This document shows positions 15,183 through 24,940 of a stretch of 54,777 nt of DNA, piece by piece. Both the position numbers and the translations under genes were made by a program. Each line of letters starts with the position of its first letter. Position 1 is the first letter of the stretch. The notes beneath the pieces are model-generated. The model ran no database searches. It was not told where the DNA came from and saw only the letters and a list, made by a program, of their open reading frames with translations. The DNA comes from an uncultured Prevotellaceae bacterium (lineage in GTDB: Bacteria; Bacteroidota; Bacteroidia; Bacteroidales; Bacteroidaceae). Location: NCBI GenBank assembly GCA_900317635.1, contig ONHN01000019.1:1-54777 (forward strand), read 5' to 3'.

Positions 15183-16823
15183 GAAGCGGTAGGCTTCGAG
15201 GTAGTGGCCTATGAAGTCGGTCCATTGTGCTTTGCGTGCCAGTTTTGCGGCGGCAGTGCGGTAGGCACTGATGCGCGCCTTGTCGGTCTGAATAAGTTGC
15301 TGGGCGATGTTGGCAATTTCGGCGGCAAGGGCGAAATAGTTGTTGTCGTCGCGATGCAGCACGGCCACACCGTCGCTGATAGCCGCATCGCGACCCAGCG
15401 TGGTGCTCACCCACTGCCCGAATCCGCTGAGGTCCGTCGTGATGCAGGGCGTGTGGAACGCGGCGGCCTCAAGCGGCGTATAGCCCCAAGGCTCGTAGTA
15501 GCTGGGATAGACGCAGAGGTCGCTGGCCGTCAGCGCATCATAATAGGGAAGGTTCACTATGCCGTCGCGACCATCAAGGTAGCACGGGATGAGCATTACC
15601 TTAACTGGGTCGGAAGGTTCGTTCCACAGTGCCAAGCCGCGGATGGTCTTCACAAGACGGTCGTCGCCAAAATTGTGGAGTGTATGGGTAAGGAAGGGAT
15701 GTGGCAGCGGCCCGTCAATCTTCGTGGGCAAGGCCAATCGTTCAAGTAGGTCTTCGCGCGGTTCGTTCACCCAGCAGGGCACTTCCACGAGGGCTAGGAC
15801 GCGTGTCTGCTTCTGACCTGCATCGCGGAGCTTCGCGCTGAGCTGTGCCATCGACTCAAGATAGACATCGAACCCCTTGCAGCGATAGTCGTTGCGTCCG
15901 CTGGTAGAGATAATGAACGTGTCGGCCGCCAGTTTTTCGCCTAACAAGGCACCTGCCACGTCAAGCAAGCGCCCGCGCGCCGTGCGGCGCACCTTCGTAA
16001 AGGCAGCACCCGCAGGGACGATAGTGCTGTCGAAACCATTGGGCAGGATAACATCGGCCCCTTTGTCAAGCAACTGTCGACATTCGCGGTCGGTAAAAGT
16101 AGAAACCGTTGTGAAGCAGTCGGCCTGCCACGCACTCTGTTTCTCTACGCTATGCTTTGCCTCCACGCCGAGTTCGGCGGCCATTTGGTCGCCTTGGTAA
16201 CCTTCGAAATACTTATACAGCAGTTTGTCGTTGCCTGCTATGGAGCGCCCTATGCTGGTGGCATGGGTGGTGAAAATGGTGGCTATCTGCGGCATGGTAT
16301 GTCCTAAGCGCAACATGCCCAGTCCCGACATCCATTCGTGAGCCTGATAGACGATGCGCTGACCAGCAGCCAGCATGTCGGGAGTCACGGCTTCCACGAA
16401 GCGCGCGGCGGCGTAGGAGAACATCGAAGACTCGTCGTAGTCGCCGTAGGCATGCAAACTGTCGACGTGGCTTTGCGCCCATGCTTCGCCAAAAATCTCG
16501 TTTTTCTTTTCAAAGAAAGGCTGGAAATCAACCAGGACGCATGCGGGGTGTCCCTCAATTTGCCATCGCCCTATGCGGCAGGCCAAGCCTTCGGCTTCGG
16601 CCTTTTCGCGCCAAGCGGGCAGCAAGGCTGTGTCTTCTTTGAAATCAGGGTTTTCTTTGTCTTTCCAAATGTCAGGACCAATAAAAACGAGTTTGTCTTT
16701 TCCAAGAATGTCCTGCAACGTCTTTGCGCGGGAGGTAAGTACGGTGTAGATACCCCCCACCTTATTACACACTTCCCAACTCGTTTCAAAAACCAGGTTG
16801 GGAAGAGAATTGTTTTCTATCAT
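15162..16823 (-). CDS. Glycogen synthase (GT3-type)
   Basis: A 553-residue cytoplasmic glycosyltransferase that extends glycogen. FETSWEVCNKVGGIYTVLTS near the N-terminus is the GT3 (eukaryote-like) glycogen synthase signature, distinct from GlgA (GT5). YPSYYEPWGYTPLEAAAFHT in the C-terminal lobe contains the sugar-nucleotide binding E-x7-E-type region. GT3 enzymes usually use UDP-glucose; donor choice here is inferred. The gene precedes glgP by about 270 bp. The last residues LNKKR derive from the 3'-end repeat, so the native C-terminus may once have been different. A TAACTTTG box lies upstream at 16945-16952. Confidence 0.93.
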   Translation of the reverse strand: MIENNSLPNLVFETSWEVCNKVGGIYTVLTSRAKTLQDILGKDKLVFIGPDIWKDKENPDFKEDTALLPAWREKAEAEGLACRIGRWQIEGHPACVLVDFQPFFEKKNEIFGEAWAQSHVDSLHAYGDYDESSMFSYAAARFVEAVTPDMLAAGQRIVYQAHEWMSGLGMLRLGHTMPQIATIFTTHATSIGRSIAGNDKLLYKYFEGYQGDQMAAELGVEAKHSVEKQSAWQADCFTTVSTFTDRECRQLLDKGADVILPNGFDSTIVPAGAAFTKVRRTARGRLLDVAGALLGEKLAADTFIISTSGRNDYRCKGFDVYLESMAQLSAKLRDAGQKQTRVLALVEVPCWVNEPREDLLERLALPTKIDGPLPHPFLTHTLHNFGDDRLVKTIRGLALWNEPSDPVKVMLIPCYLDGRDGIVNLPYYDALTASDLCVYPSYYEPWGYTPLEAAAFHTPCITTDLSGFGQWVSTTLGRDAAISDGVAVLHRDDNNYFALAAEIANIAQQLIQTDKARISAYRTAAAKLARKAQWTDFIGHYLEAYRFALNKKR

Positions 16824-16944
16824 CGATACGTACGTTTCGTTTATAAATGAGCCTCACCCTATGCGCCCGCCAATAGGCAGGGTTTGCCTGCCACTATATA
16901 TAATGTATCGCGCGCGTGAGGGCATAAGGGAACTTAATGCGGTG

Positions 16945-16952
16945 CAAAGTTA
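16945..16952 (-). promoter_or_regulatory. -7 box (TAACTTTG) of the glycogen genes
   Basis: The minus strand reads TAACTTTG about 120 bp before the glycogen synthase ATG. The rest of the gap 16824-17273 holds a small GCAGG/CCTGC hairpin near 16875, and on either strand an AACTCCT/AGGAGTT hairpin at about 17175-17208 that may end araC transcription, though it lacks a T-run. No gene is seen. Confidence 0.55.
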
Positions 16953-17273
16953 GCGATTTCTTTGCGCTAAGCGAAGTGCCTCCCTCGTTTTCTTTACGTT
17001 TAACGCTGTTCTCCCTTTATTTTTACACACTTTTCACGTTGAAACGTGCCACGTGTGAAGTCAGCTTTGCAAACAAGGGGGGGCGATAGGAAGGAGGATA
17101 CAACTAACGATGTTCAGGCGGTTAAACGCTTTTTTGTGTACGAAAGTTTTGCTGCTCGTTATAAGGATAGTAACTCCTAAGGACGCGAAACCTTCCGAGG
17201 AGTTGAGTAGGTGAACACATTTAGGCAACTTCCGACCTTCTTCGGGAGTCTTTTTATGCTTCTTGCGTAGCTC

Positions 17274-18200
17274 CTAAAGGCTCTTTCTATACTGCCACGG
17301 CGTTAGGCCCGTCAAGCGCTTGAAGTATTTGCTGAAGAAGCTGGGGCTGGGGAAATGCAGGGCATCGGCTATTTGCTCGGCACTGAGGGTGGTATGGCGC
17401 AACTGCACTTTGGCTTCGGTAATAACGGCGCGGTCTATCCACCATTTGGCCGTAGAGCCGCTGGCCTGTAGGACGAGGGTGCCAAGATAGCGCGGCGATA
17501 GGCAGAGCTGCTGCGCGTAGAAAGCGATTTCGCGCTCGTGGGTGCAGTGTAGGGTGACAAGCCGCAGGAAGCGGTCGAAGACGTGCTTGGGGCGCGCTGC
17601 AAGCATGTCTTCGTTTGCGGCCTGGGCTACATGCTGGGCATAGAGGGCATCGTAGAGATGAAATAAGCTGGCCACGATGCCTGCGGCGGCTGGACGCATG
17701 GGAGTGCCTTGCTGCGCTAAGTCGTAGAGCAGACGGAAACAGCGGAGGGCTATGTCCTGATCATGGGGAGACAAGGGAAAATAGCACCCTGCACGCCCCT
17801 GCCGAAGGAGTTGGGGTTTGTGCATACCGAAAATACTGCTCAGCATTTCTTCGCTCACGGCCATGGCTATGAGCTCGGTATCGGGAGAATAGGAATTGAT
17901 TTGCAGAATGCTGCCATCCGCTGCAAAGAGAGCCATCCCTGCCTCTAAACAATAGTCTTGCAAATTAAGGCACACATTGGCTCTGCCTTGAACGATAAAT
18001 CCCAACCGCGCTTGCTCTATACGATAAGGCACGGCGGCGCGAAGCATGCTGCCAACAGACGTTGAAGGGCGACCGCCAAGCACCACGGTCAAGTCTGGCG
18101 AGAAGCTAACGCGAGCTTCTGTGCGTTCCTCGTTTTGAGCAACCATCTGCTGGATGCGCTCCACGGTGAAATCTTCTATGCGCTCTTCCTGCTTTTTCAT
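17274..18200 (-). CDS. AraC family transcriptional regulator
   Basis: A 308-residue regulator. The C-terminal third is an AraC/XylS double helix-turn-helix ending SAEQIADALHFPSPSFFSKY and FKRLTGLTPWQYRKSL, the strong family signature. The N-terminal part (AAVPYRIEQARLGFIVQGRA) resembles the cupin-like sensing domain of AraC_N regulators. It is transcribed divergently from the TolC/HlyD/ABC operon with 250 bp between them, so it probably controls that operon. The ligand is unknown; bile acids, drugs or lipids are possible but not shown by the sequence. A TAACTTTG box lies upstream at 18244-18251. Confidence 0.9.
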   Translation of the reverse strand: MKKQEERIEDFTVERIQQMVAQNEERTEARVSFSPDLTVVLGGRPSTSVGSMLRAAVPYRIEQARLGFIVQGRANVCLNLQDYCLEAGMALFAADGSILQINSYSPDTELIAMAVSEEMLSSIFGMHKPQLLRQGRAGCYFPLSPHDQDIALRCFRLLYDLAQQGTPMRPAAAGIVASLFHLYDALYAQHVAQAANEDMLAARPKHVFDRFLRLVTLHCTHEREIAFYAQQLCLSPRYLGTLVLQASGSTAKWWIDRAVITEAKVQLRHTTLSAEQIADALHFPSPSFFSKYFKRLTGLTPWQYRKSL

Positions 18201-18243
18201 GAGCCTATAAATTATGCGTAAGAGAACCCCTTAAAATCCGACG

Positions 18244-18251
18244 CAAAGTTA
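18244..18251 (-). promoter_or_regulatory. -7 box (TAACTTTG) of araC-type regulator
   Basis: The minus strand reads TAACTTTG about 45 bp before the regulator's ATG at 18200. Confidence 0.6.
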
Positions 18252-18347
18252 ACTAAAAAGGCGAAAAATGTGAAGGAAAGAACCCATATCGTACAAAAAG
18301 AACATCAATACAGCGTAAAGGATAACCGATAAATAGGAAAAAGTCCC

Positions 18348-18356
18348 GAACTTTGC
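18348..18356 (+). promoter_or_regulatory. Probable promoter of the efflux operon
   Basis: GAACTTTGC resembles TAnnTTTG with one change and is followed by a copy of the AAGTGACAAGTGACAAG sequence in the 5' leader of the tolC-like gene. It lies about 95 bp before ATG 18452. Confidence 0.4.
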
Positions 18357-18451
18357 AGCCTGGTAAGACAAACATAAAACGAGTAACAAGTGACAAGTGA
18401 CAAGCAGTAGCCACTCTCTCCCTCAACTTCAAAAAACCTAAACAACGCAAT

Positions 18452-19744
18452 ATGAAACCCATCTTATCTCTCTTAGCATGCGCCTGCATCGCCTCTCTGC
18501 CTATGTTTCACGCTGGTGCGCAGAGTGTGGAAGCATGTCAAGCGGCGGCTGAGCAAAACTATCCCCTCATCAAGCAGTATGGCCTCATCGAAAAAACGGC
18601 TGCCCTCTCCATAGAAAACATTGGAAAGAGCTGGCTACCGCAGATTACGGCTTCGGGCCAAGCCACGTGGCAGAGCGATGTCGTTTCGTGGCCCGAGGGT
18701 ATGAGCACGCTGATGCAGCAGGCGGGCCTGCAACTAAAAGGCTTGAAGAAAGACCAGTATCGCATAGGCATTGACATACAGCAAACGCTTTATGACGGCG
18801 GTAGCATTGGCCTGCAGAAAAACGTGGCCCGACTGACAGCCGATATAGAAACAGCCGAAACAAGCGTCAACCTCTACGAAGTGCGCCGTCGCTGCAACGA
18901 AATGTATTTTGCTCTGCTGCTGCTTGACGAGCAAATCCGCTTATGCCGCGACCGTGAAGCCCTACTCCTTGCCAACGAAAAGAAGCTGGAGAAACTCTTT
19001 CGTGGCGGTGTCGCAGCAGAATGCGACTGGAAAGCGATGCGTGCAGAGCGCTTGGCTGCTACGGCTAAGCTGGGCGACCTTTCAACGAGCCGCAACACGT
19101 TGAAGCGTACCTTGGAGGTGTTTTGCGGGATAGAGAACCTCTCGCCCGAACTTCCCTCTGACGACTCCTCCTTTGTGGGCGATAGCGTTTCGGCATCTCA
19201 CCCCCAAATGCGCCTCTTTGCTTCGCGCCTTGCCCTGACCGATGCCAACGAGCGTTCGCTCAATGCATCACTGCGTCCGCGCCTGAGCCTCTTCGCCTCT
19301 GGCTACTATGGCTACCCTGGCTACAATATGTTTGAAGACATGATGCGCCACCGCTGGACACTGAACGCCATGATAGGAGCACGACTGACATGGAACATCA
19401 GCGGCCTCTACACACGTAAGGCCGACAAAGCACGTCTGGCCACGCAGCGCCAACAAATCAACACGGCGCGCGAAACGTTCCTCTTTAATACACACCTCGA
19501 CGTGCAACGACAAAACGATGATGCCCAGCGCTACCGCACCCTGTTACAGCAAGACGACGAAATCATCAGCCTGCGCGAAGACGTGCGCCGCGCTGCCGAA
19601 TCGAAACTCAGCCACGGCCTCATCGATGCTGCCCAGCTCGTCCGTGACATCAACGAGGAGAGTGCAGCCCGCATCGGTCGCTCGCAACACCAAATAGAAA
19701 TGTGGAAAACCATCTACGACAAGAAACTCACGACTAACAATTAA
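18452..19744 (+). CDS. TolC family outer membrane protein
   Basis: A 430-residue exported protein; the signal peptide ends FHAGAQS. The body has the two-repeat TolC/OEP layout of long helices and short strands (QAAAEQNYPLIKQYGLIEKT at the start; DAAQLVRDINEESAARIGRS near the end), expected to form the outer-membrane channel and periplasmic tunnel of a tripartite exporter. It is slightly short for TolC, as usual in Bacteroidetes. It is the first gene of the operon, 11 bp before the HlyD-like gene. Confidence 0.93.
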   Translation: MKPILSLLACACIASLPMFHAGAQSVEACQAAAEQNYPLIKQYGLIEKTAALSIENIGKSWLPQITASGQATWQSDVVSWPEGMSTLMQQAGLQLKGLKKDQYRIGIDIQQTLYDGGSIGLQKNVARLTADIETAETSVNLYEVRRRCNEMYFALLLLDEQIRLCRDREALLLANEKKLEKLFRGGVAAECDWKAMRAERLAATAKLGDLSTSRNTLKRTLEVFCGIENLSPELPSDDSSFVGDSVSASHPQMRLFASRLALTDANERSLNASLRPRLSLFASGYYGYPGYNMFEDMMRHRWTLNAMIGARLTWNISGLYTRKADKARLATQRQQINTARETFLFNTHLDVQRQNDDAQRYRTLLQQDDEIISLREDVRRAAESKLSHGLIDAAQLVRDINEESAARIGRSQHQIEMWKTIYDKKLTTNN

Positions 19745-19755
19745 GCCAAACTAAT

Positions 19756-20820
19756 ATGAACCGCTACACCCTACCCTCTCTCATTGCTTCCCTCTTGTTG
19801 CTCACTTCGTGCGGTCAAAGCGAAAAGGACTTCGATGCCACAGGCACGTTCGAAGCTACGGAAGTGACCATTAGTGCCGAATCCACAGGCACGCTGAAGC
19901 ACTTCGCCATAGACGAAGGTACCCTCGTTCGCCAAGATAGCCTTGTGGGCGAAATTGACGGCACGCAACTCCAACTTCAAAAACAGCAGCTAAAGGTACA
20001 GAACGAAGGGCTTGACGCTTCGGCTGGACAGCTCACGGCCTCGGCTGAAGGGCTCACAGCCAACGAGCAACAACTCGCTGCCACAAAAGCTGCTACCGAA
20101 AGCCGCATCCTCGACCTGGAACGCCAAGTGGCCTCCCAGCGCCAGCAAATTGCCAACACGCGACGCGAGCAGCAGCGCTTTGCCGAACTCGTGAAAGACG
20201 GTGCCGTGGCCAGCAAGCAGCTCGATGATATCTCCTACCAACTCGCTGTGCAAGAAAAGCAGTTGGCGGCTACCGAAGAGCAGCTGCGCAGTGCCAACAA
20301 GAGCCTTTCAAGGCAAGCGGCGGCTATCGAAGCTCAAATAGGGGGCATTCGGGCACAACAAGCGGGTGTAGCCTCAAAGCAGCGCGGCCTTGATGCCGAA
20401 CGGCGCGGCATCGGTGTTCAGCAATCGAAGCTCGACGATCAACTGCGCCACACCCTCATCCTCGCCCCCCTGACGGGCACCGTGCTCGAAAAGTATGTCG
20501 AGCAGGGCGAATTCGTTGCCACGGGTAAACCACTCTTCAAAATGGCCGACACACAAAACATGTTTCTGCGTGCTTACATTACCTCCAGCCAACTCGAGAA
20601 AGTGAAAGTGGGGCAAGCCGTTAAGGTTTTTGCCAACTATGGCGGCGGACAGCGCAAGGAGTATGCTGGACGCGTGACCTGGATTGCGCAAAAGGCAGAA
20701 TTTACACCTAAGACCATCGTTACTGACGACGAACGCGCTGACTTGGTTTATGCCGTAAAGATTGCCGTAAAGAACGATGGCTTGCTCAAGATTGGGATGT
20801 ACGGCGAAGTGAAACTTTAG
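19756..20820 (+). CDS. HlyD/YbhG-like membrane fusion lipoprotein
   Basis: A 354-residue periplasmic adaptor linking the inner-membrane ABC transporter to the TolC-like channel. The N-terminus has a lipobox (LLLTSC, Cys19), so it is probably a lipoprotein. Next come a biotinyl-lipoyl-like segment (ESTGTLKHFAIDEGTLVRQD), a long coiled coil of Gln/Ala-rich heptads (residues about 70-220), the second lipoyl half (LAPLTGTVLEKYVEQGEFVA) and a beta-barrel domain. The alpha-hairpin is long, as in YbhG. Cotranscribed with both neighbours. Confidence 0.93.
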   Translation: MNRYTLPSLIASLLLLTSCGQSEKDFDATGTFEATEVTISAESTGTLKHFAIDEGTLVRQDSLVGEIDGTQLQLQKQQLKVQNEGLDASAGQLTASAEGLTANEQQLAATKAATESRILDLERQVASQRQQIANTRREQQRFAELVKDGAVASKQLDDISYQLAVQEKQLAATEEQLRSANKSLSRQAAAIEAQIGGIRAQQAGVASKQRGLDAERRGIGVQQSKLDDQLRHTLILAPLTGTVLEKYVEQGEFVATGKPLFKMADTQNMFLRAYITSSQLEKVKVGQAVKVFANYGGGQRKEYAGRVTWIAQKAEFTPKTIVTDDERADLVYAVKIAVKNDGLLKIGMYGEVKL

Positions 20821-20841
20821 TTATTCATCTCTTTTAATCAC

Positions 20842-22326
20842 ATGAAACCTACTCGCGAGGAAAGTTTAGCCATTAGCGTGGAGGGCGTATCCAAGTCGTA
20901 TGGCAAGGTGCGCGCTTTACAGGACGTAAGCTTCAGCGTGAAGCCAGGCGAAGTGTTTGGCCTCATCGGACCTGACGGTGCAGGCAAGACCACACTGTTT
21001 CGTCTACTTTGCACCTTGCTCCTGCCCGACAGCGGCAGGCTCAGCGTTGATGGCTACGACACTGTGAGACAGATGCGCCCTATCCGAAAGCGCATAGGCT
21101 ATATGCCAGGGCGCTTCTCACTCTACGAAGACCTCACCATAGAAGAAAACCTACACTTCTTTGCCCGCTTGTTTGGCACGACAGTAGAAAAGGGTTACGA
21201 CAGCATTCGGGCTATCTACTCACAAATAGAACGCTTCCGCGACCGACGCGCAGGTGCCCTCTCGGGCGGTATGAAGCAGAAGTTGGCACTTTGCTGCGCT
21301 TTAGTGCACGAGCCGTCGGTCCTGCTCTTAGACGAGCCTACGACAGGCGTCGATCCCGTAAGTCGTAAAGAATTTTGGGATATGCTCGGAACGCTCAAAG
21401 AGCGCGGCATCACCATCGTTGCTGCTACGCCCTACCTCGACGAGGTGCGCCGCTGCGAACGCGTTGTCTTCCTCGACCAAGGTGTGTTGAAAGGCATCGG
21501 GACACCTAACGAGATACTCGAACGCTTTGCCAGTACGTTCAATCCGCCTGGCCTGAACCACGAGAAACAAACGGCCGAGGCTGAGCGCGAGAATGTCATT
21601 GAGGTGTCTCACCTCGTCAAGGCGTTTGGTACGTTCCACGCCGTCGATGACATTAGCTTCACCGTCAAGCGCGGCGAGATTTTCGGATTTCTCGGGGCTA
21701 ACGGTGCAGGCAAGACAACGGCCATGCACATGCTGACGGGCCTCAACCAGCCCACTGAGGGCACGGGCACCGTGGCTGGCTTCGACATTCGCACCGAGCA
21801 CGAGCAGATAAAGCGCCACATCGGCTACATGAGTCAGCGATTCTCGCTCTACGAAGACCTGACCGTGGCCGAAAACATAAGGCTTTTTGGTGGCATCTAC
21901 GGCATGACCGCCCGAACTATTGAGCAAAAGACGACAGAGCTACTTGAGCGCCTACGTTTTGCCGACCACAAAGATGACCTCGTCAGTAGCCTGCCACTGG
22001 GTTGGAAACAGAAACTGGCCTTTTCGGTGAGCATTTTCCACGAACCCGCCATCGTCTTCCTCGACGAGCCCACGGGCGGCGTTGACCCCGCCACTCGCCG
22101 ACAGTTCTGGGAACTCATCTACGATGCTGCCTCACGCGACATCACTGTCTTCGTGACGACCCACTACATGGACGAAGCTGAGTATTGCGACCGCATCTCC
22201 ATCATGGTTGATGGAAAAATTCGCGCGCTCGGTACGCCTGAAGAGTTAAAAGCACAATACGCCCAACCCGACATGGACGGCGTGTTCACCTATTTAGCAC
22301 GTCAAGCGACACGCTCAAGCGACTAA
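20842..22326 (+). CDS. ABC transporter with two fused ATP-binding domains (YbhF-like)
   Basis: A 494-residue protein with two nucleotide-binding domains in tandem. Domain 1 has GPDGAGKTT, the signature LSGGMKQKLAL and Walker B LLLDEPTTGVD; domain 2 has GANGAGKTT, LPLGWKQKLAF in place of LSGGQ, and VFLDEPTGGVD. The altered second signature is normal for YbhF homologues. The fused pair powers the two ABC-2 permeases encoded next, forming an inner-membrane exporter of drugs, lipids or ions with the upstream HlyD and TolC proteins. Substrate unknown. Confidence 0.95.
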   Translation: MKPTREESLAISVEGVSKSYGKVRALQDVSFSVKPGEVFGLIGPDGAGKTTLFRLLCTLLLPDSGRLSVDGYDTVRQMRPIRKRIGYMPGRFSLYEDLTIEENLHFFARLFGTTVEKGYDSIRAIYSQIERFRDRRAGALSGGMKQKLALCCALVHEPSVLLLDEPTTGVDPVSRKEFWDMLGTLKERGITIVAATPYLDEVRRCERVVFLDQGVLKGIGTPNEILERFASTFNPPGLNHEKQTAEAERENVIEVSHLVKAFGTFHAVDDISFTVKRGEIFGFLGANGAGKTTAMHMLTGLNQPTEGTGTVAGFDIRTEHEQIKRHIGYMSQRFSLYEDLTVAENIRLFGGIYGMTARTIEQKTTELLERLRFADHKDDLVSSLPLGWKQKLAFSVSIFHEPAIVFLDEPTGGVDPATRRQFWELIYDAASRDITVFVTTHYMDEAEYCDRISIMVDGKIRALGTPEELKAQYAQPDMDGVFTYLARQATRSSD

Positions 22327-22382
22327 GACCACAAGTAGTCAACTAAAATCGTTAAACTACACAAAGTCCCCAAACTTGCTTT

Positions 22383-23453
22383 ATGAAAGAATTTTGGAGT
22401 TTTGTAATTAAGGAAGCGCGCCACATTTTTCGCGACCGCCGCACGATGCTCATCCTCTTCGGCATGCCAGTCGTGATGATGCTTCTTTTTGGATTTGCTA
22501 TTACCAACGACGTTAAAAACGTGCGCACCATCGTGGTTGCTTCACGCCTCGACACGCCTACGCAGCAGGCCGTCGAGCGTCTCTCCCATTCGGAATACTT
22601 CGTTGTTACGCAATTAGCAAACACACCCGCAGAGGCCGAACGCACCATTCGTAGCGGCAAAGCCGACATAGCCCTTGTGCCTGCGCCAAAAGCTGAGAGA
22701 GGTCGCCCTGGCTGGCAACTCCTCGTCGATGGTGCCGACCCGAACATGGCGCAGCAGTGGGCTGCCTACGCACAGAGCATCCTCAGCGCCAACGCAAATG
22801 CCGCCGCCTCTTTCGCCCCCAGCTTACGCCTGCTCTATAATCCGCAGATGCGTTCGGCCTACAACTTCGTACCAGCCATTATGGGCATGTTGCTCATGCT
22901 GATTTGTGCTATGATGACGTCTATCTCTATTGTTCGCGAGAAAGAGCGCGGCACGATGGAGGTCCTGCTCGTTTCGCCCGTACGCCCGCTGATGATCATC
23001 GTGGCCAAAGCCGTTCCCTACCTCGTATTAGCTGTAGGCATCCTCGCCACCATCTTGCTCATGGCGCGCTACGTGTTGGGCGTTCCCTTGGCAGGGTCGT
23101 TACTATGGATTGTCCTTGTCAGCATACTCTACATCCTACTGGCCTTGTCGCTGGGTCTGCTCATCTCCAACATAGCGCAGACGCAACTCGTAGCCCTACT
23201 CGCTTCGGCCATGGTCTTGCTGATGCCCGTCGTGATGCTGTCGGGCATGCTCTTTCCCGTTGAGTCGATGCCTAAAGTGCTACAATGGATTTCGGCCGTC
23301 ATCCCTCCGCGCTACTACATCGAAGCCATGCGCAAACTCATGATTATGGGCGTTGGCATTGCCGATGTAGCTAAAGAAGTCGTCATCCTCTCGTGCATGA
23401 CCGCCTTCTTCCTTGCCGTATCCCTTGCCAAGTTTAAGCAACGTCTGGAATAA
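22383..23453 (+). CDS. ABC-2 type permease (YbhS-like)
   Basis: A 356-residue inner-membrane protein of the ABC2_membrane_3 type. One N-terminal helix follows KEARHIFRDRRTMLILFGMP, then comes a large extracytoplasmic domain (residues about 45-170) and five or six C-terminal helices. The conserved SIVREKERGTMEVLLVSPVR coupling element and the ISAVIPPRYYIEAMRKLMIM tail are both present. It pairs with the next gene to form the membrane core of the exporter. Confidence 0.93.
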   Translation: MKEFWSFVIKEARHIFRDRRTMLILFGMPVVMMLLFGFAITNDVKNVRTIVVASRLDTPTQQAVERLSHSEYFVVTQLANTPAEAERTIRSGKADIALVPAPKAERGRPGWQLLVDGADPNMAQQWAAYAQSILSANANAAASFAPSLRLLYNPQMRSAYNFVPAIMGMLLMLICAMMTSISIVREKERGTMEVLLVSPVRPLMIIVAKAVPYLVLAVGILATILLMARYVLGVPLAGSLLWIVLVSILYILLALSLGLLISNIAQTQLVALLASAMVLLMPVVMLSGMLFPVESMPKVLQWISAVIPPRYYIEAMRKLMIMGVGIADVAKEVVILSCMTAFFLAVSLAKFKQRLE

Positions 23454-23457
23454 AGCA

Positions 23458-23540
23458 TTAACGAGTGACAAGTTACAAGTGACAAGCCTAAGCTACGCCG
23501 ATGAACTGGGGCGCTATTGCAACTCGTAACTCGTCACTAA
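23458..23540 (+). repeat. GTGAC-type inverted repeat element, copy a
   Basis: GAGTGACAAGTTACAAGTGA is followed by a spacer with GCTACGCCGATGAAC, then CAACTCGTAACTCGTCACT. The ends are inverted repeats, so the transcript can fold. It starts 5 bp after a stop codon. Confidence 0.7.
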
Positions 23541-23560
23541 AAATCAAACCATTCCCCCTC

Positions 23561-24643
23561 ATGCTTCAACGCCATACATCATCAAGCAGTGCGCTAAAGT
23601 GGCTATTACAGAAAGAGTTTCTTCAAATACGCCGCAACGCCTTCCTGCCTCGCCTCATCTTGTTGTTCCCTGTCATGATTATGTGTGTCATGCCGTGGGT
23701 GATGAATCAGGAGGTGAAAAACATTCGCGTCTGCATTGTCGATGCCGACCACACCACGGCCTCCTCGCGCCTTGTCCACCGCATTGAGGCCAGCCCCTAC
23801 TTTCTCTTCCAAGGTGTGCTTCCGTCCTACGAGGCTGCCCTAAGGGAGGTAGAGAAAAGTCGTGCCGACATCATCCTCAGCATCCCCCGCGGTTTTAGTC
23901 GCGACAAGCGCACGCTCATCGCCGCCAACGCCGTGAACGGCACGAAAGGCAGCATAGGCAGTAGCTACCTGACGCAAATCATAGCTGCCGACTTGGCGGC
24001 AGGCCATGAGTTTGTTAACGTCAAACCGCTCTACAACCTCCGCCAAGACTATAAGCTCTTCATGATACCCGCCCTGCTGGCCGTTGTGCTGATGCTGATG
24101 TGCGGTTTCCTGCCCGCGCTCAACATCGTGGGCGAGAAAGAAACGGGCACCATCGAGCAAATCAACGTCACACCCGTTTCGAAGTGGACCTTCATCCTCT
24201 CCAAACTCATTCCCTATTGGCTCATAGCCTTGTTCGTCATCACGGCCTGCCTCCTGCTGGCATGGGCCGTCTATGGCATCACGTCGGTAGGTTCGCTCGG
24301 TTTAGTCTATCTGTTAGCCATGTTGCTGGCACTCTTCTTTTCGTCCTTCGGCCTCATCATCTCCAATTATAGCGACACGATGCAACAAGCCATCTTCGTC
24401 ATGTGGTTTTTCGTGGTATGCCTGCTGCTGCTGAGCGGACTCTTCACGCCCACGCGCTCAATGCCCGCATGGGCCTACGCCACCACCTACGTCAACCCCA
24501 TGCACTACTTCATTGAGGCCGTCCGCACCTGCTTCATTCGTGGCGGCGGTCTGCGCGATATAGCCCACCACCTACTCGCCCTTGGCGGCATCGGTACGCT
24601 GATGGCAGCATGGGCCGTGATGAGCTATAAAAAGAATAAGTAA
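23561..24643 (+). CDS. ABC-2 type permease (YbhR-like)
   Basis: A 360-residue membrane protein, the second permease of the exporter. The first helix follows LLQKEFLQIRRNAFLPRLIL, then a large extracytoplasmic domain, NIVGEKETGTIEQINVTPVS as coupling helix, and the C-terminal membrane part ending in FIEAVRTCFIRGGGLRDIAH. ATG 23561 is preferred because codons before it translate the repeat at 23458-23540. It is the last gene of the efflux operon. Confidence 0.93.
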   Translation: MLQRHTSSSSALKWLLQKEFLQIRRNAFLPRLILLFPVMIMCVMPWVMNQEVKNIRVCIVDADHTTASSRLVHRIEASPYFLFQGVLPSYEAALREVEKSRADIILSIPRGFSRDKRTLIAANAVNGTKGSIGSSYLTQIIAADLAAGHEFVNVKPLYNLRQDYKLFMIPALLAVVLMLMCGFLPALNIVGEKETGTIEQINVTPVSKWTFILSKLIPYWLIALFVITACLLLAWAVYGITSVGSLGLVYLLAMLLALFFSSFGLIISNYSDTMQQAIFVMWFFVVCLLLLSGLFTPTRSMPAWAYATTYVNPMHYFIEAVRTCFIRGGGLRDIAHHLLALGGIGTLMAAWAVMSYKKNK

Positions 24644-24649
24644 ATACGT

Positions 24650-24772
24650 TAAACATGAGTGATGAGTGACAAGTGACAAGTGACGAGTTTGGCTACGCCG
24701 ATAAACAAATGCTATGGCAACTCATCACATGTCACTTGTTGACTTTCCTTGCAACTCATCACTTTCTTGTTG
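24650..24772 (+). repeat. GTGAC-type inverted repeat element, copy b
   Basis: GAGTGACAAGTGACAAGTGA and GAGTTTGGCTACGCCGAT are followed by GGCAACTCATCACATGTCAC, again with complementary ends. It directly follows the last permease gene. Confidence 0.7.
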
Positions 24773-24860
24773 CCGCCTCTTCGTGTCCTTCGTGTTAACC
24801 CTTAAAACCCTTAAACCAAAAAAAAATCGTCAAGTAGCACATTTTTTCTACGTTTTTCGC

Positions 24861-24868
24861 TACCTTTG
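24861..24868 (+). promoter_or_regulatory. -7 box (TACCTTTG) of the degenerate ATPase gene
   Basis: TACCTTTG matches TAnnTTTG and lies 72 bp before ATG 24941, after a T-rich stretch. Confidence 0.5.
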
Positions 24869-24940
24869 CCCCTTAGAAACCCGCAAACGCCTAATACCAT
24901 ACGACGTTTCGACCTGCAACAAACAATAAAACAAGCCAGA

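Noticed and set aside
17160-17250. A second structured RNA near the AraC gene
   Set aside because: Only one good hairpin (AACTCCT/AGGAGTT) and no clear promoter-terminator pair.
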